Source: Methylotenera_A sp963701715 | Lineage (GTDB): Bacteria; Pseudomonadota; Gammaproteobacteria; Burkholderiales; Methylophilaceae | Direction of reading: 5' to 3' | Length of the DNA: 64,000 bases | Assembly: GCA_963701715.1 (NCBI GenBank) | Contig: CAVPAX010000004.1 | Coordinates: 529,246-593,245 of the forward strand | Shown: one piece after another, positions 38,246 through 46,039 of the stretch | Layout of the letters: every line of letters starts with the position of its first letter | How positions within the stretch are numbered: the stretch's first letter is position 1 | The notes under the pieces: model-generated | Seen by the model: the letters and a program-made list of their open reading frames with translations, nothing else | What the model was told of the DNA's origin: nothing | Database searches by the model: none | Program-made: the position numbers and the translations under genes

Positions 38246-40066
38246 ATGAAAAAATCTACCATTGCCGGCCTGATTGGCTGGGTTATTACTTCACCAGTTT
38301 TTGCCGACGAACAAATTAATCTAAATGACGTTGTCGTCACCGCAAGCCGTGTGGCTCAGACCCGCGAAAGCGTTATTGCTGATGTGAGCGTAATTGAACA
38401 AGAAGAAATTGAGCGTTCTGGGCAATCTACTTTTGTAGAGCTTTTGCAGCAACAACCCGGGATTGAAATTACCAATACTGGCGGCGCAGGAACACAGTCA
38501 GGCATTTTCATGCGCGGTACCAATACTGGCCATGTTGTCGTACTTGTAGATGGCATGCGCATTAACTCTGCTACAGCAGGCATTGCCAGCTTTGAGAATT
38601 TGCCATTAAGCCAGGTTGAACGCATTGAGATTTTACGCGGCCCCGCGACCAGCTTGTATGGGCAGGACGCTATCGGCGGCGTCATTCAAATTTTCACCAA
38701 GCAAGGTGGTGGTAAAACTCGTGTTTATGCCAACGCTGGTAATGGAACTTACAATACCAGAAAAGCAGAAGCCGGCCTGCGCGGCAGCATCAACGACACG
38801 AGTTTTGCACTTAACTTGTCAGCTTCCGACACCGATGGATTTTCTGCATATAAAACTGAAAACCGTAATTTTAAAGACAATGACGGATACCGAAATTTGT
38901 CTATTTCTGCAAACTTAACCCAAATACTGGCGGAAGGCCACGAAATGGGGGTGCAATTTTTTGAAAGCGACGGAAACGCAGATTATGACAATCGCTTTAA
39001 TGCAACCGCCTTTCCATCACATAATAAACTAAACGTACAATCGTTTGCACTCACCAGCAATAATCAATTTACGACGAACTGGCTTTCTAAATTGCGCATT
39101 GGCTTTGGTAAAGATAAAAGTCATATTTTTGATGAATCTTTTACTGATCAAACGATTACAGACTTAACGCAAATCAATTGGCAAAATGACCTGAAGCTGC
39201 CAGTGGGCACGCTCACTTTAATGTATGACCGGCTGGAAGAAGATCTGACAGCCGATACCGCTTACGACAAAACAAATCGCAAAAATGAAGGTTATGTAGC
39301 CAGCTATTTAGCCGATATCGGTGCGCATAGCGTGCATTTGAGCTATCGCGACGACCATAACTCGAGCTTTGGCAATAATCAAACTGGCGGTATTGGCTAC
39401 GCCTTTAGCTTTAACTCCAATTGGCGCATCACAGCCAGCTATGGCAGCGCGTTTAAAGCACCGACGTTCAACGACTTATACTATCCTTTCTTCAGTAACC
39501 CTAAACTTTCACCCGAAAAATCTGATAACGTTGAAGCCAGTTTGCGTTATCAGGATAACGATACAACGCTATCCGCAACGCTGTTTGATAACAGAATCCG
39601 CAATTTAATTGCATTCGACTTATCAACTTTTACTATCGAAAATATTAATAAAGCGCACATTAAAGGGCTAAGCCTAACCGGCAGCCAGCGCTGGGGAAGC
39701 CTTAGCTTGCAAGCCAGTGCTGACATACAATCACCTAGAGACGACGCAACGGGTAATCTGCTAGCACGCCGCGCTAACCGAAATGGCAAACTTAATTTAA
39801 GCTATGATTGGCAAAATTGGCAGTTTGGTGCAGAAGTCTTAAGTGCATCAACGCGTTATAACAATTTAGCAAATACCACACGCTTAGATGGTTATACACT
39901 ATGCAATCTTACTGCTGCCTACAAAATAGACCAAGATTGGAGCATACAGGCCCGCGCTAACAACGTGTTTGATAAAAACTATGTGCTGGCAGTTGACGGT
40001 AACAACATTGATTACAACACTCCTGGTGCAAATTTATTTGTGAATATCCGCTACCAGCCGGAGTAA
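38246..40066 (+). CDS. btuB: vitamin B12 TonB-dependent outer-membrane receptor
   Basis: Imports cobalamin across the outer membrane. The 606 residues begin with a signal peptide ending in SPVFA. A TonB-box-like DVVVTASR, a plug with FMRGTNTGHVVVLVDGMRIN and VERIEILRGPATSLYGQDAIGG, and a full barrel to the C-terminus follow. The cobalamin riboswitch directly upstream and btuM downstream support the substrate. No btuCDF genes are in the window. Confidence 0.95.
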   Translation: MKKSTIAGLIGWVITSPVFADEQINLNDVVVTASRVAQTRESVIADVSVIEQEEIERSGQSTFVELLQQQPGIEITNTGGAGTQSGIFMRGTNTGHVVVLVDGMRINSATAGIASFENLPLSQVERIEILRGPATSLYGQDAIGGVIQIFTKQGGGKTRVYANAGNGTYNTRKAEAGLRGSINDTSFALNLSASDTDGFSAYKTENRNFKDNDGYRNLSISANLTQILAEGHEMGVQFFESDGNADYDNRFNATAFPSHNKLNVQSFALTSNNQFTTNWLSKLRIGFGKDKSHIFDESFTDQTITDLTQINWQNDLKLPVGTLTLMYDRLEEDLTADTAYDKTNRKNEGYVASYLADIGAHSVHLSYRDDHNSSFGNNQTGGIGYAFSFNSNWRITASYGSAFKAPTFNDLYYPFFSNPKLSPEKSDNVEASLRYQDNDTTLSATLFDNRIRNLIAFDLSTFTIENINKAHIKGLSLTGSQRWGSLSLQASADIQSPRDDATGNLLARRANRNGKLNLSYDWQNWQFGAEVLSASTRYNNLANTTRLDGYTLCNLTAAYKIDQDWSIQARANNVFDKNYVLAVDGNNIDYNTPGANLFVNIRYQPE

Positions 40067-40143
40067 TTTTTTGATTAACACTGCCTTTTAAACTTTAGCC
40101 GTGCGGTGTTATGATGTCACTTCAATTAAAAGGTTAAGCCATT

Positions 40144-40710
40144 ATGGGAAATAATTTAACACTCAAAAATCAATTGTTAATCGCAATTGCAATTGCTTTT
40201 TTCATGCTGCTCACTCGAGGCAGCCACACACTCACCCCTTTCAGCTTGCCTGATGCCAGCTTGGTCTTGTTTCTTTTAGGCGGATTGTGGTTAAAACGTA
40301 TCGGTTGGTTCGCAGCGTTTTTTGCACTTGCCGCAGTGATTGATTTTGGTGCTGCCGCGTTAGACCCTGCGCAAGGCTTTTGCCTTACCAACGGCTATTG
40401 GGGCTTGATTCCAAGCTATGGTGCGATGTGGCTGGGTGGTTTATGGTTAGCCAGACAAAAAGATGTTTTTGCACCAGTACCTTATGCTTTGGTGAGCATG
40501 TTCACAACATTTGTGGCGTTTGTCATTTCTACGCAAACCTATTACTTGTTCTCTGGCCGCTTTCCCGCACATGGTTTAATCGAATCGCTTAAACACGGCT
40601 GGGAATACCTGCCAAGCTGGATGGGTTTTACGGCGATGTATTTAGCGGTTGTTTGGCTAAGCGTAGCGCTCTTGCGCAGCATTAAACTCTTAAAAACCTC
40701 AAAAGTCTAA
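40144..40710 (+). CDS. btuM: cobalamin transporter BtuM (solitary ECF-type S component)
   Basis: 188 residues with about six membrane segments. Cys80, in DPAQGFCLTNGYWG, coincides with the cobalt-ligating, decyanating Cys80 described for BtuM of Thiobacillus denitrificans. It follows btuB under the same riboswitch, which supports a role in moving cobalamin across the inner membrane. BtuM is thought to work without an ECF module. The assignment rests on length, topology, Cys position and context, without an alignment. Confidence 0.85.
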   Translation: MGNNLTLKNQLLIAIAIAFFMLLTRGSHTLTPFSLPDASLVLFLLGGLWLKRIGWFAAFFALAAVIDFGAAALDPAQGFCLTNGYWGLIPSYGAMWLGGLWLARQKDVFAPVPYALVSMFTTFVAFVISTQTYYLFSGRFPAHGLIESLKHGWEYLPSWMGFTAMYLAVVWLSVALLRSIKLLKTSKV

Positions 40711-40712
40711 AA

Positions 40713-40928
40713 GTGGAATTTGAATTAAAGGGCGAGTTTATCGAGCTATGCAACCTGCTCAAGTTAACAGGTATTGCACAAAGCGGTGGTCAGGGCAAAA
40801 TGATGGTGGCCGATGGCATTGTGAAAGTAGACGGAAAACTTGAATTGCGAAAAACCGCTAAAATCCGTCATGGACAAGTTGTGGAATGTCTTGGCGAGAA
40901 GATTATAGTGAAAGCATCAGATAGCTAA
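40713..40928 (+). CDS. S4-domain RNA-binding protein (YbcJ-like)
   Basis: 71 residues with an S4 RNA-binding fold: IELCNLLKLTGIAQSGGQGKMMVADGIV-type core and the glycine/lysine pattern KVDGKLELRKTAKIRHGQVV. The start is GTG at 40713, 2 bp after btuM. It may be read from the btuB-btuM message, with no clear functional link. Confidence 0.88.
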   Translation: MEFELKGEFIELCNLLKLTGIAQSGGQGKMMVADGIVKVDGKLELRKTAKIRHGQVVECLGEKIIVKASDS

Positions 40929-40964
40929 TTCTTTACCACTTTTGCTTAAAAAAATGCAAAAAGG

Positions 40965-41004
40965 GTGCTCTGTAAGTTAATATCCATGCGGGTTGCAGAG
41001 CATG
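40965..41004. repeat. palindromic repeat copy 3
   Basis: GTGCTCTGTAAG and GTTGCAGAGCATG pair imperfectly around TTAATATCCATGCGG. It lies between the S4 gene and the lipoprotein gene. Confidence 0.75.
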
Positions 41005-41037
41005 TCTTATAAACGCTTCAAGCTCTTATCATTAAAC

Positions 41038-41078
41038 AAAAAACCCGCAAAACCTACTGGCTTTGCGGGTTTAATTTA
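41038..41078. terminator. bidirectional terminator
   Basis: AAACCCGCAAA and its partner TTTGCGGGTTT form an 11-base stem. T-rich sequence follows on the + strand (TTTAATTTATT) and A-run on the left serves the minus strand, where the lipoprotein gene ends 10 bp away. Confidence 0.85.
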
Positions 41079-41087
41079 TTAAAACAA

Positions 41088-41363
41088 TTATTTAGCAGCT
41101 GCCGCAGCTGCGTCTTTGGCAGCCTGCACCGCATCTCCCGCTTGATCTTTCGCCTCCTCTGCGGCTTCTGAAACAGCTTCTGTGGTTTGTGCGGCGGCAG
41201 CCTCGGTAGCGGCCGCGGCATCTTTAGCTGCATCTATCGGCTTGCTTAATGCCTCACCTGCCTCTTGACCCATTTTCTCGGCAGCGGCTTGCTCTTTTTT
41301 GCAAGCACTTAGCAGCGCAAGCGAAAGCACCATTATCGCTAATAAACTCAGTTTTGTTTTCAT
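41088..41363 (-). CDS. alanine-rich small lipoprotein
   Basis: 91 residues. The signal ends in the lipobox LALLSAC, then KKEQAAAEK, and the mature part is a repetitive Ala/Glu/Lys helix with repeated DAAKDAAAA-like units, likely a coiled coil or elongated periplasmic helix. ATG 41363 is preferred over the in-frame 41375 because it gives a normal signal peptide. No specific function can be given. Confidence 0.8.
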   Translation of the reverse strand: MKTKLSLLAIMVLSLALLSACKKEQAAAEKMGQEAGEALSKPIDAAKDAAAATEAAAAQTTEAVSEAAEEAKDQAGDAVQAAKDAAAAAAK

Positions 41364-41443
41364 GGCTATCTCCAATTATTTTGTTTTGAACATCTTACTT
41401 TCTAATTTAATTGCACTGCTTTATGCCAATATTTGGTTAAGTT

Positions 41444-41452
41444 TGCTATAAT
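41444..41452 (+). promoter_or_regulatory. extended -10 promoter of tRNA-Phe
   Basis: TGCTATAAT is a perfect extended -10 element, 38 bp before the tRNA gene. No good -35 hexamer is visible, as expected for extended -10 promoters. Confidence 0.6.
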
Positions 41453-41489
41453 GCGCGACTTGCAAATAGTTATGTACTATTTCCACGCT

Positions 41490-41583
<94 letters not shown>

Positions 41584-41590
41584 TTTTTAA

Positions 41591-42652
41591 CTAAGCCTTT
41601 TTTTCTTGGTGAACGTGACCAAAACGTGACAATTCAATCACGTTATCTTGTCCGAAATGATCAATCCGATTTGCAGCTTTTGCTAAATGTTCTGTTGCAA
41701 ATTTTGCATAACGATCAACCATAGAACGCGTTTTCCAACCCCCTAGTTCTTTCAGTTCATCACAACTTGTTCCCGCTTGACGATGCCAAGAAGCCCAAGT
41801 GTGGCGCAAATCGTGGAATCTAAAATCTTCTAAGCCTGCTTTTTCTAATGCTGTATGCCAAGCAGAATTCGAAATGTTGTATCGAATCGGCTCACCAGCA
41901 TAAGTAAAACAATACCTAGAATGCTTTCCGACTTGCGCCTGAAGAACGGATATTGCACCTGCATTTAAAGGAACCCCTCTCGGTGTACCATTCTTAGTTT
42001 GGTTAATCCATGCAGTCTGGCGACTTAAATCCACCCTACTCCATTCCAAACCTAAAATTTCCCGAGCACGACACCCCGTTGCTAAAGCAAACTTAACCAA
42101 AGCTGCCAAATGCGGAGGACATACAGCGATTAACTTTTCTGCCTCTTCTTTCGTCAACCATCGATCACGTTCGACTTCACCTGAAAGCAATCGAATTTTA
42201 GGGATATGATCTAGCCACTGCCACTCGTCACGCGCTGTTCTTAGTAAATTCCTAATCACTGCCAAATAACGATTGACCGTTGCCGCCTTATTTCCTTTCT
42301 TAAGTTCACCTTGAACCACTGACCAAATCACGTCTCCGTTAATCTGATTCAGCATCAAAGTACCTAAGTAAGGATGTAAGTGGAAACAAATCCGTTTTAC
42401 ATCACGATAACTTCTAAGTGTTGCTTTAATTTCGAGATACCGAACAACAGCGTCTTGCCATGAGCGATGGGGCTTCACACCAAAATGCACTTGCCTGTAC
42501 GCGTCTAGCTTAATTTTAGCTAGGAACGCTTCGGCCTCTGCTCGGTCTTCAGTCCCAGAACTTTGGCGTACTCTTTTGCCGTTTGCGAGTGTTGCGTTAA
42601 TCCACCAACAGGATGAATCGTCTCGCTTGTAGATTCCGGTTTCACGGGCCAT
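41591..42652 (-). CDS. tyrosine-family site-specific integrase
   Basis: Integrates the element into tRNA-Phe. The 353 residues comprise an N-terminal arm-binding region, a core-binding domain (about 65-150) and the catalytic domain with Arg195 (TGCRAREIL), His280 and Arg283 (HDLRHTWASW), GGW at 305 and Tyr315 (VDRYAKF). The stop lies 26 bp from the tRNA end, as usual for tRNA-targeted integrases. It overlaps the upstream excisionase-like gene by 133 bp. A relic of a related C-terminus stands at 60960-61030. Confidence 0.95.
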   Translation of the reverse strand: MARETGIYKRDDSSCWWINATLANGKRVRQSSGTEDRAEAEAFLAKIKLDAYRQVHFGVKPHRSWQDAVVRYLEIKATLRSYRDVKRICFHLHPYLGTLMLNQINGDVIWSVVQGELKKGNKAATVNRYLAVIRNLLRTARDEWQWLDHIPKIRLLSGEVERDRWLTKEEAEKLIAVCPPHLAALVKFALATGCRAREILGLEWSRVDLSRQTAWINQTKNGTPRGVPLNAGAISVLQAQVGKHSRYCFTYAGEPIRYNISNSAWHTALEKAGLEDFRFHDLRHTWASWHRQAGTSCDELKELGGWKTRSMVDRYAKFATEHLAKAANRIDHFGQDNVIELSRFGHVHQEKKA

Positions 42653-42858
42653 ATAAACTCCTTTCCGGCCCGCCCTCGCTGCTTATATTCCTCTAACCAA
42701 AGATCTAAGTCAACTTTGTCATAGACCAGACGACGACCAAACTTCACCGCTGGAATATCAAGCTCACTCAATAGCGTTACACCTATCCCTAGATAAGATG
42801 CTGCGGCCTCTTTAGAAAGACAACGTATATGCGGTAAGGGCAAGTCGTTATCTTTCAT
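42520..42858 (-). CDS. excisionase-like helix-turn-helix protein
   Basis: 112 residues. Residues 10-60 fit the AlpA/excisionase winged-helix pattern (LSKEAAASYLGIGVTLLSEL, then VKFGRRLVYDKVDLDLWLEEY). It likely controls directionality of recombination or element transcription. It overlaps integrase by 133 bp in another frame, as lambda xis and int overlap. It starts 2 bp after the Rep gene stop, so rep-xis-int form one run. Confidence 0.85.
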   Translation of the reverse strand: MKDNDLPLPHIRCLSKEAAASYLGIGVTLLSELDIPAVKFGRRLVYDKVDLDLWLEEYKQRGRAGKEFIWPVKPESTSETIHPVGGLTQHSQTAKEYAKVLGLKTEQRPKRS

Positions 42859-42860
42859 GG

Positions 42861-44177
42861 TTATTCACCGTCAGAGGCTTTTCTGTAAGCAGCGACTTCT
42901 TCATTCACATAGTCATCGTAAATGTCCATATTCACGTCGATAGTGTTAAACATTCGCGCCTTGTTAGAGACCTTTTCTTTAATGAAGTCATCGTAGGGGA
43001 GTCCAGCAATTTCAGCCTGATGTTTAATATAAAAATACAAATCATCCACAAACGGATCTATCACTAAGTTATATTCAGATTTCCCCTCTATTGCCATCCA
43101 AGTTGTCAGGCCAGTTAATACACGATGCATAGCAGCACTCTTGTTAGGTACTCTAGCGTTAGAGAAACGTGATTGCAGTTTACCGCCTGAAGTTTCCCAA
43201 TCGACAGAAGACAGAGCTTGCCACAATGGATGAATAGGCCAGCGTGCGCGTGTAGCATCATCTGGGTTGGGTTCTGTCAGTTTTAACCATTCTGTCGTTG
43301 CGTATGACCAGAGGCCGTTTAAATTGGCTGATACTTCAGTTAAAGTGACTAAGCCTTTTTGCTTTAAAAAATCACGCTTGAATTCAAACTCTAAACGCCA
43401 AACAGGATCACCTTCTTGCCTTCCGCCCATTTCCCACAATGGAATGAGATAACCTTTATTACTTTTACACAGTTCAAAGATTTTGTCGTATAACCTCGCT
43501 GCAATGACACCCCCCATTCCTATAGCCCAACCTGTAAACCGATTGTCGATGGCATAAGCGTTCACAGATGAAGCTCTAGTCACCCATGCTTCACGAGTCC
43601 ATGCTTCCATATCCTGAAATGACACAAAATCTACAAATAGATCAATACGACTGACATTTGCACTGAATTGAGCAGAACCTAACTGACCAAGTATCTCGTA
43701 CAGATGTTTAGCTGCATCTGCGGGTGTCTTATATGTCAGATATTCACTAGATATTTTGACATAAGCCATAGGCACGGATTTACTTGGACGAGAAAGCTGA
43801 ATCCGAAAAGCATTATCTTCTAAGATGTAGCTAAACATCGAAGTGCCTTTATCCTTCACCTCGAATAAATGATCACCGATTTTTAATTGTGCTTTGGCTT
43901 GTTGTGCTTGTCGATCTGATTGCGCTATTTTCTTGAGTTTGGCTAGCTTTTGATCGATGTTAGGGAAGAGATCGCCTTGATAAGAGAGATAGAGGCTGTC
44001 CACCCCAAAACGTAAAAACTTAACCCCTAAAGACTCATTATTGCTGTTATTAGTAGCTGTGTTACTAGGCACCGCTACTGCTTCGCGGTCTCCGACCTCG
44101 CGGCGCCGACGCGCCGTGTGTTCGGATACCCGCTCATCGGCAGAAGATGTGTTGTTTGATTGCTTCCTGCTTGTCAT
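42861..44177 (-). CDS. Rep_trans-type replication initiation protein
   Basis: About 438 residues. A low-complexity N-terminus (Asn, Ser, Arg) is followed by a domain with FGVDSLYLSYQG and the hallmark VSRIDLFVDF, then a YDK motif (ARLYDKIFEL) and WRLEFEFKRDFL. These fit the replication initiation factor family of plasmids and phage-like elements. It suggests that the module can replicate after excision. ATG 44177 is chosen because AAGGGA is six bases upstream; the frame is open to 44204. Confidence 0.75.
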   Translation of the reverse strand: MTSRKQSNNTSSADERVSEHTARRRREVGDREAVAVPSNTATNNSNNESLGVKFLRFGVDSLYLSYQGDLFPNIDQKLAKLKKIAQSDRQAQQAKAQLKIGDHLFEVKDKGTSMFSYILEDNAFRIQLSRPSKSVPMAYVKISSEYLTYKTPADAAKHLYEILGQLGSAQFSANVSRIDLFVDFVSFQDMEAWTREAWVTRASSVNAYAIDNRFTGWAIGMGGVIAARLYDKIFELCKSNKGYLIPLWEMGGRQEGDPVWRLEFEFKRDFLKQKGLVTLTEVSANLNGLWSYATTEWLKLTEPNPDDATRARWPIHPLWQALSSVDWETSGGKLQSRFSNARVPNKSAAMHRVLTGLTTWMAIEGKSEYNLVIDPFVDDLYFYIKHQAEIAGLPYDDFIKEKVSNKARMFNTIDVNMDIYDDYVNEEVAAYRKASDGE

Positions 44178-44279
44178 ATCCATTCCCTTAAGAATTACCA
44201 GCAAGCCGAAATGGCGATCTGGAATGGATACGAATTTTCTACATCATTTGAATGGATAGCGATGCACTAAAATTAAATT

Positions 44280-45191
44280 TCAGTGCATTGACACACCGCC
44301 AGTCTTTTGATAATTGCGATACCTTGCAAGCTGCTTTGTAACTGAGTTAACATCCTCAATCCTATTTTGCCAGCGATCTAAACCAGCTTTATCGCAGAGA
44401 TCAAGAATCTCTTCATGAGTTAAGTCATCCAGCCATTCCAAAACTTCTAGCATGGCAAATAGAAGATAAAGACCTGGATATCTGATTTTGCCAATTAAAT
44501 TCGCCCTAGACTGACAAGCACCCAGCTTTTGCAAAAACTCTTTTTCGGCATTCGCCTGAGCCCTTTGGTACCTTTCTTTGAAATACGGATGAGAGACCAA
44601 TAAATTTCGATCGACTCTTACTGCTTTACAAAATGCCTCATCATCGCCATTGATTGCTTTAGGCACCAAAGAAACCATCTTCTCGCCATGTGCCATTAAT
44701 GCAAAATAATTATGCAGGGAGAGCAAAATATGTAAAAACAAGAAACTTACTCTTTCTAATTGTTGCTGTTGCTCTTGAGGTGTTAAAGATTCAAACTGTT
44801 TTCTCTGAGCCAACTCCTCTTCAGAATTGTTAGGCCATTCCCCTATCATGTCATCAATCCATTTAGGGTTATTCATTAACTCATCTGAAAAATTGACTAC
44901 CTCTTGCACTTGATCTGCAGGTGGAAGTTTCTTTAAATCATTGTTCCATTCCTTCAAACCCACTTTGCCAAACATAAACAATAAAAGACATACATCAATG
45001 GTATTTTGGTCTTTATAAAGAGTGACGTAATAGTCTAATTTAAGATTGTCTTTTATTTTTTGGATGCGCTCAGGCAAAACCAACCAACCGCCGTCATAAG
45101 CTTTGAATTCGCTAAAAATTTCTAGGTATTCTGGGGCGGTTTTAGTTACTAATTTGGTAAGTTGAGATTTTGTAAGGCGAGTGATCTTCAC
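44280..45191 (-). CDS. unknown protein of the integrated element
   Basis: 303 residues, soluble, acidic and helical, with tryptophan-rich stretches (LEWLDDLTHEEILDLCDKAG, RWQNRIEDVNSV). No signal peptide, membrane segment or nuclease motif stands out. It lies between the replication gene and the rhs locus, on the same strand. I do not recognise a family. A defence or immunity role is possible only by position. Confidence 0.6.
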   Translation of the reverse strand: MKITRLTKSQLTKLVTKTAPEYLEIFSEFKAYDGGWLVLPERIQKIKDNLKLDYYVTLYKDQNTIDVCLLLFMFGKVGLKEWNNDLKKLPPADQVQEVVNFSDELMNNPKWIDDMIGEWPNNSEEELAQRKQFESLTPQEQQQQLERVSFLFLHILLSLHNYFALMAHGEKMVSLVPKAINGDDEAFCKAVRVDRNLLVSHPYFKERYQRAQANAEKEFLQKLGACQSRANLIGKIRYPGLYLLFAMLEVLEWLDDLTHEEILDLCDKAGLDRWQNRIEDVNSVTKQLARYRNYQKTGGVSMH

Positions 45192-45244
45192 TGGTCAGCT
45201 AAGTTAAGTAATGGGTGTTATTCAACGATTAGAGTATAGCAAAA

Positions 45245-45430
45245 TAGTGGCGGTTGCCGCTTAAGTCATATTGATAGCCGGTATTGGTGGTTGGGGTGAC
45301 GTTGTTGGTTAGTCTATCTAAATTGTCATAAGCATAGGTGCTGATGGTATTGGCAATGGGAGTATGGGGCTGGTTGTTAAAGCGCGGTGCAGTTGGGTGA
45401 TGCGGCCTATGTTGTCACGCCCAGCACCTG
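45245..45430 (-). pseudogene. orphan rhs/YD-repeat fragment
   Basis: About 185 bp closely match 47070-47250 inside the rhs gene upstream (same strand), with scattered substitutions and small indels and no open frame. Such displaced rhs tips remain when a new C-terminal end with its immunity gene is swapped in. The remaining sequence to 45539 shows no gene. Confidence 0.75.
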
Positions 45431-45539
45431 TTCGAGTGAAGCGGTCTAGTTGAAAGCAAAGCAAGTGGCGGCGCTGCATGAGTTAGTAAGAGGGTTAATT
45501 ATTTGAGTGAATAAAACTAGCTAAAATAATTAAAAATAG

Positions 45540-45579
45540 ATACTCTGTAAGATACATGGATATTGGGTTGCAGTGCATG
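45540..45579. repeat. palindromic repeat copy 4, loop inverted
   Basis: ACTCTGTAAG and GGGTTGCAGTGCATG match the arms of copy 3, but the loop ATACATGGATATT is the reverse complement of the loop AATATCCATG in the other copies. It lies inside the integrated element, unlike the rest. Confidence 0.6.
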
Positions 45580-45610
45580 TTTTCAGAAAGAAAATCGCCT
45601 ATGACTTCAT

Positions 45611-46039
45611 TTATTTTTTCATAGCTTCATCAATAATACGTTTCGCAGCTTCAATATACTGATCACTACTAAAGTCCCCATCACTCTTAGGGAAAGGAAA
45701 CAAGGTTGCATTCTCAATGATTTCTTGAGATTTATTGATTGCCGCAGTTTTGTTACCCATTTCTTTGAGCAAAAATTTTGCATAATCAAGTTTAACTAGA
45801 AGAGATCCTACATCTATTAATTCAGAAATTTCATACATGGCAACAGCCCCAACTTCATCACCTTGCCTAAATGTAATCGTTCCTAATTTCTGAACAAATC
45901 CAGCTAACCATGGTAACGCCTCCTTATTTTTGGCTTCGCAAATAATAGCTTTATACAAACATTTTTTAGCATCTTCATATCGACCTTCAGAAAATGCTAG
46001 AACATACTGATATTCATCATCTTTATTCATTTTTACCAT
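45611..46039 (-). CDS. TPR-like small protein, candidate Rhs immunity factor
   Basis: 142 residues of helical hairpins resembling tetratricopeptide repeats (YVLAFSEGRYEDAKKCLYKAI, GDEVGAVAMYEISELI). It has no signal peptide. Its ATG at 46039 overlaps the rhs stop by seven bases; ATG 46030 is an alternative. Position directly after an rhs C-terminal tip is typical of immunity genes, so the role is inferred from context. Confidence 0.6.
   Translation of the reverse strand: MVKMNKDDEYQYVLAFSEGRYEDAKKCLYKAIICEAKNKEALPWLAGFVQKLGTITFRQGDEVGAVAMYEISELIDVGSLLVKLDYAKFLLKEMGNKTAAINKSQEIIENATLFPFPKSDGDFSSDQYIEAAKRIIDEAMKK

Noticed and set aside
44280..45191. Defence function for the unknown element gene
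   Set aside because: Its place on a mobile element is suggestive, but no nuclease, NTPase or binding motif is visible, so no function is given.
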